Source: Streptomyces sp. NBC_01707
Lineage (GTDB): Bacteria > Actinomycetota > Actinomycetes > Streptomycetales > Streptomycetaceae
Assembly: GCF_041438805.1 (NCBI RefSeq)
Contig: NZ_CP109190.1
Span: forward strand, 8,370,001 to 8,434,000
DNA: 64,000 bases
Reading direction: 5' to 3'
This document shows positions 62,556-64,000 of this stretch, one piece after another. Position numbers and translations under genes: made by a program. Numbering within the stretch: the stretch's first letter is position 1; every line of letters begins with the position of its first letter. The notes beneath the pieces were generated by a model that was not told the DNA's origin, searched no databases, and was given only the letters and a program-made list of their open reading frames with translations.

Positions 62556-63989
62556 TCAGAGGTGGGCGTTCTCGGGGAGTGCGTCCTCGGGGAGGGTGAC
62601 CAGCCAGCGGGTGTCCTTGCGGGGGCGGAGGTAGAACGCCCAGTAGAGGGTGGCCGCCGCCATGATGCCGCCGGTCCACAGCAGGTACTGGGCCTCCTGC
62701 TGGCTGAGGATGTAGACGAGTACGGCGATCAGCGCCACCGGCATCGCCGGCCAGAGGGGCATCCGCCAGGCGGGCAGGTCCTTGTGGGAGGAGCGGCGGG
62801 CTGCCAGCGCGGCGACCGCGACCAGCAGGTACATGCCCGTCACGGAGACACCGGTCACGCCGTACAGGGTGTCGAGGTTGACGAAACACAGCGCCGCGCC
62901 GGGGACCCCCACCACCAGCGTGGCGACCCACGGCGAACCGAAGCGGCCGAGGCGGGCGAGGGCGTTGTTGACCGGCTCGGGCCACGCCTTGTCACGGGCC
63001 GAGGCGAACAGCACCCGGGAGTTCTGGATGACCATGACGATGCCCGCGTTGATGATCGCGAGTGCGACGCACAGGCTGACGAAGGTACCGACCGCCGAGT
63101 TGCTCCACGTGGTGACCATCCGGCCGATGTCGCCCGAGGTGAGGGCCGCGAGGTCGGGAGCACCCATGGTGATCGCGACCACCGGGACGAGGATGACGGC
63201 GGTCGAGATGGCGAGGGTGGCGAGGACTGTACGGGAGACGTTGCGCCGCGGGTCCTCCAGCTCCTCGGAGAGGTAGACGGCGGTGGAGAAACCCTGGGTG
63301 ATGAAGAGCGCGATGGCCAGACCCGAGACCACCAGCATCGCGGTGACCGGGCGGGACACCCCGTCGTCGCTCGCGACCACACCGTGCACCAGGCTGCCGG
63401 CGCCGCGCTCGGTGTGGGCGAAGCCGAGCACCGCCACCACGCCCGCCGCGATCACTTCGAGCACCAGGAAGACGCCGGTGATCCAGGCGTTGGCACGTAG
63501 GTCCAGCAGTCCGGCCAGGGTGGCGAGCACCATCACCCCGGCACCGGCGGCCTCCGCCGGCACATGGACCAGCGGAGCGAGGTAGTCCGCCGTGCCCATG
63601 GCGATCACCGGCGGCACGATCATCACGACCAGCAGCGACAGCACGAACACCAGCCAGCCGGCGAGCCGGCCGGTCAGGGTGGTGACCATGGCGTACTCGC
63701 CGCCCGCGCTGGGGATCAGCGTGCCCAGCTCCGAGTAGCAGAACGCCACGGCGATACAGAGCAGCGAGCCGATCGCGATGGTGAGCGCGGTGGCGGTCCC
63801 GAGGTCGCCGAACAGGTCGGGCACGACGACGAAGAGCGTGGAGGCGGGAGTCACGCAGGACAGGGTGAGCAGCGTGCCGCCGACGACGCCGATGGAACGC
63901 TTGAGGGCGCGCGGGCCGTCCTGGCCGCCGGGATCGGCTGCCGCCGGTGCGGCGCCGGAGGTGACGGGCTGGCTGAGCATGTCGGTCAT
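62556..63989 (-). CDS. APC family amino acid permease
   Basis: A 477-aa membrane transporter with 12 predicted helices. Helix 1 (GVVGGTLLTLSCVTPASTLFVVVPDLF) and the conserved FCYSELGTLIPSAGGEYAMV and GFSTAVYLSEELEDPRRNVSRTVL segments mark the APC superfamily; the C-terminal tail is short and basic. It imports an amino acid or related amine. The ATG at 63989 (or the in-frame one at 63980) is 11 bp from the window edge, so the promoter is outside. Followed by the Lrp-type regulator. Confidence 0.91.
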   Translation of the reverse strand: MTDMLSQPVTSGAAPAAADPGGQDGPRALKRSIGVVGGTLLTLSCVTPASTLFVVVPDLFGDLGTATALTIAIGSLLCIAVAFCYSELGTLIPSAGGEYAMVTTLTGRLAGWLVFVLSLLVVMIVPPVIAMGTADYLAPLVHVPAEAAGAGVMVLATLAGLLDLRANAWITGVFLVLEVIAAGVVAVLGFAHTERGAGSLVHGVVASDDGVSRPVTAMLVVSGLAIALFITQGFSTAVYLSEELEDPRRNVSRTVLATLAISTAVILVPVVAITMGAPDLAALTSGDIGRMVTTWSNSAVGTFVSLCVALAIINAGIVMVIQNSRVLFASARDKAWPEPVNNALARLGRFGSPWVATLVVGVPGAALCFVNLDTLYGVTGVSVTGMYLLVAVAALAARRSSHKDLPAWRMPLWPAMPVALIAVLVYILSQQEAQYLLWTGGIMAAATLYWAFYLRPRKDTRWLVTLPEDALPENAHL

Positions 63990-64000
63990 GGGGCGGTTCC

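Noticed and set aside
1..64000. tRNA or rRNA genes, CRISPR arrays, intact insertion sequences
   Set aside because: No cloverleaf-like or rRNA sequence, no regularly spaced direct repeats, and no transposase with terminal repeats were recognised by eye; an automated scan would be more sensitive.

Overview
The window is high-GC DNA (roughly 70 %) with strongly GC-biased third codon positions, frequent GTG starts, several leaderless transcripts, and gene families typical of Streptomyces: secreted GH18 chitinase, PL8 lyase, SpoIIE-type PP2C phosphatase, DUF5709, deazaflavin-dependent nitroreductase and an srs-like phenolic lipid operon. It is best read as an accessory (arm-like) stretch of a Streptomyces chromosome. 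No rRNA, tRNA, CRISPR array, intact insertion sequence or origin was seen.

Layout. 1-3445: a ferredoxin reductase cut by the left edge, a cytochrome P450 and an SDR behind a TetR-like palindrome. 3612-5279: secreted chitinase. 5603-17515: a complete L-rhamnose regulon, with catabolic genes (isomerase, bifunctional aldolase/dehydrogenase, rhamnulokinase) leftward and an ABC importer, mutarotase and second sugar isomerase rightward from a 211-bp divergent promoter region carrying two consensus promoters and LacI-type operators. No regulator gene lies in the window. 17856-31757: mixed single genes (methyltransferase, DoxX, a Tat-exported molybdenum hydroxylase pair, DinB, SpoIIE phosphatase, polysaccharide lyase, PfkB kinase, GNAT, DUF5709, DUF4118). 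31983-36824: a secreted discoidin-domain protein behind a CebR-like operator, a metallophosphoesterase that appears to use a CTG start, an aldo/keto reductase and a deazaflavin enzyme. 36950-40519: type III PKS, ICMT-type methyltransferase and flavoprotein in the order of srsABC, divergent from a UbiA prenyltransferase. 40559-41912: signal peptidase I and a small membrane protein.

42415-54205 is a catabolic island for an unidentified carboxylic acid. It has a CoA ligase, acyl-CoA dehydrogenase, MaoC hydratase, SDR, a thiolase-like enzyme lacking the usual cysteine with its DUF35 partner, a thioesterase, two MFS transporters and a TetR regulator. Two of its promoters carry a TAGAR-N5-TTCTA operator just past the -10 box, and a third promoter has a degenerate copy.

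54508-60763 is the most interesting locus: an NHLM-type peptide export cassette (HlyD-like adaptor, C39 peptidase/ABC exporter, second ABC protein) led by a 75-aa double-glycine precursor. The predicted 52-aa core has no Cys, no aromatic residue and one charge. It is built on glycine-zipper runs (Gly 26/30/34 and Gly 58/62/66/70/74), and no maturation enzyme is encoded nearby. A 15-bp hairpin separates the precursor from the export genes. Upstream lie an AT-richer spacer and a wrecked acyl-CoA synthetase pseudogene. The window closes with an Lrp/AsnC regulator and an APC permease.
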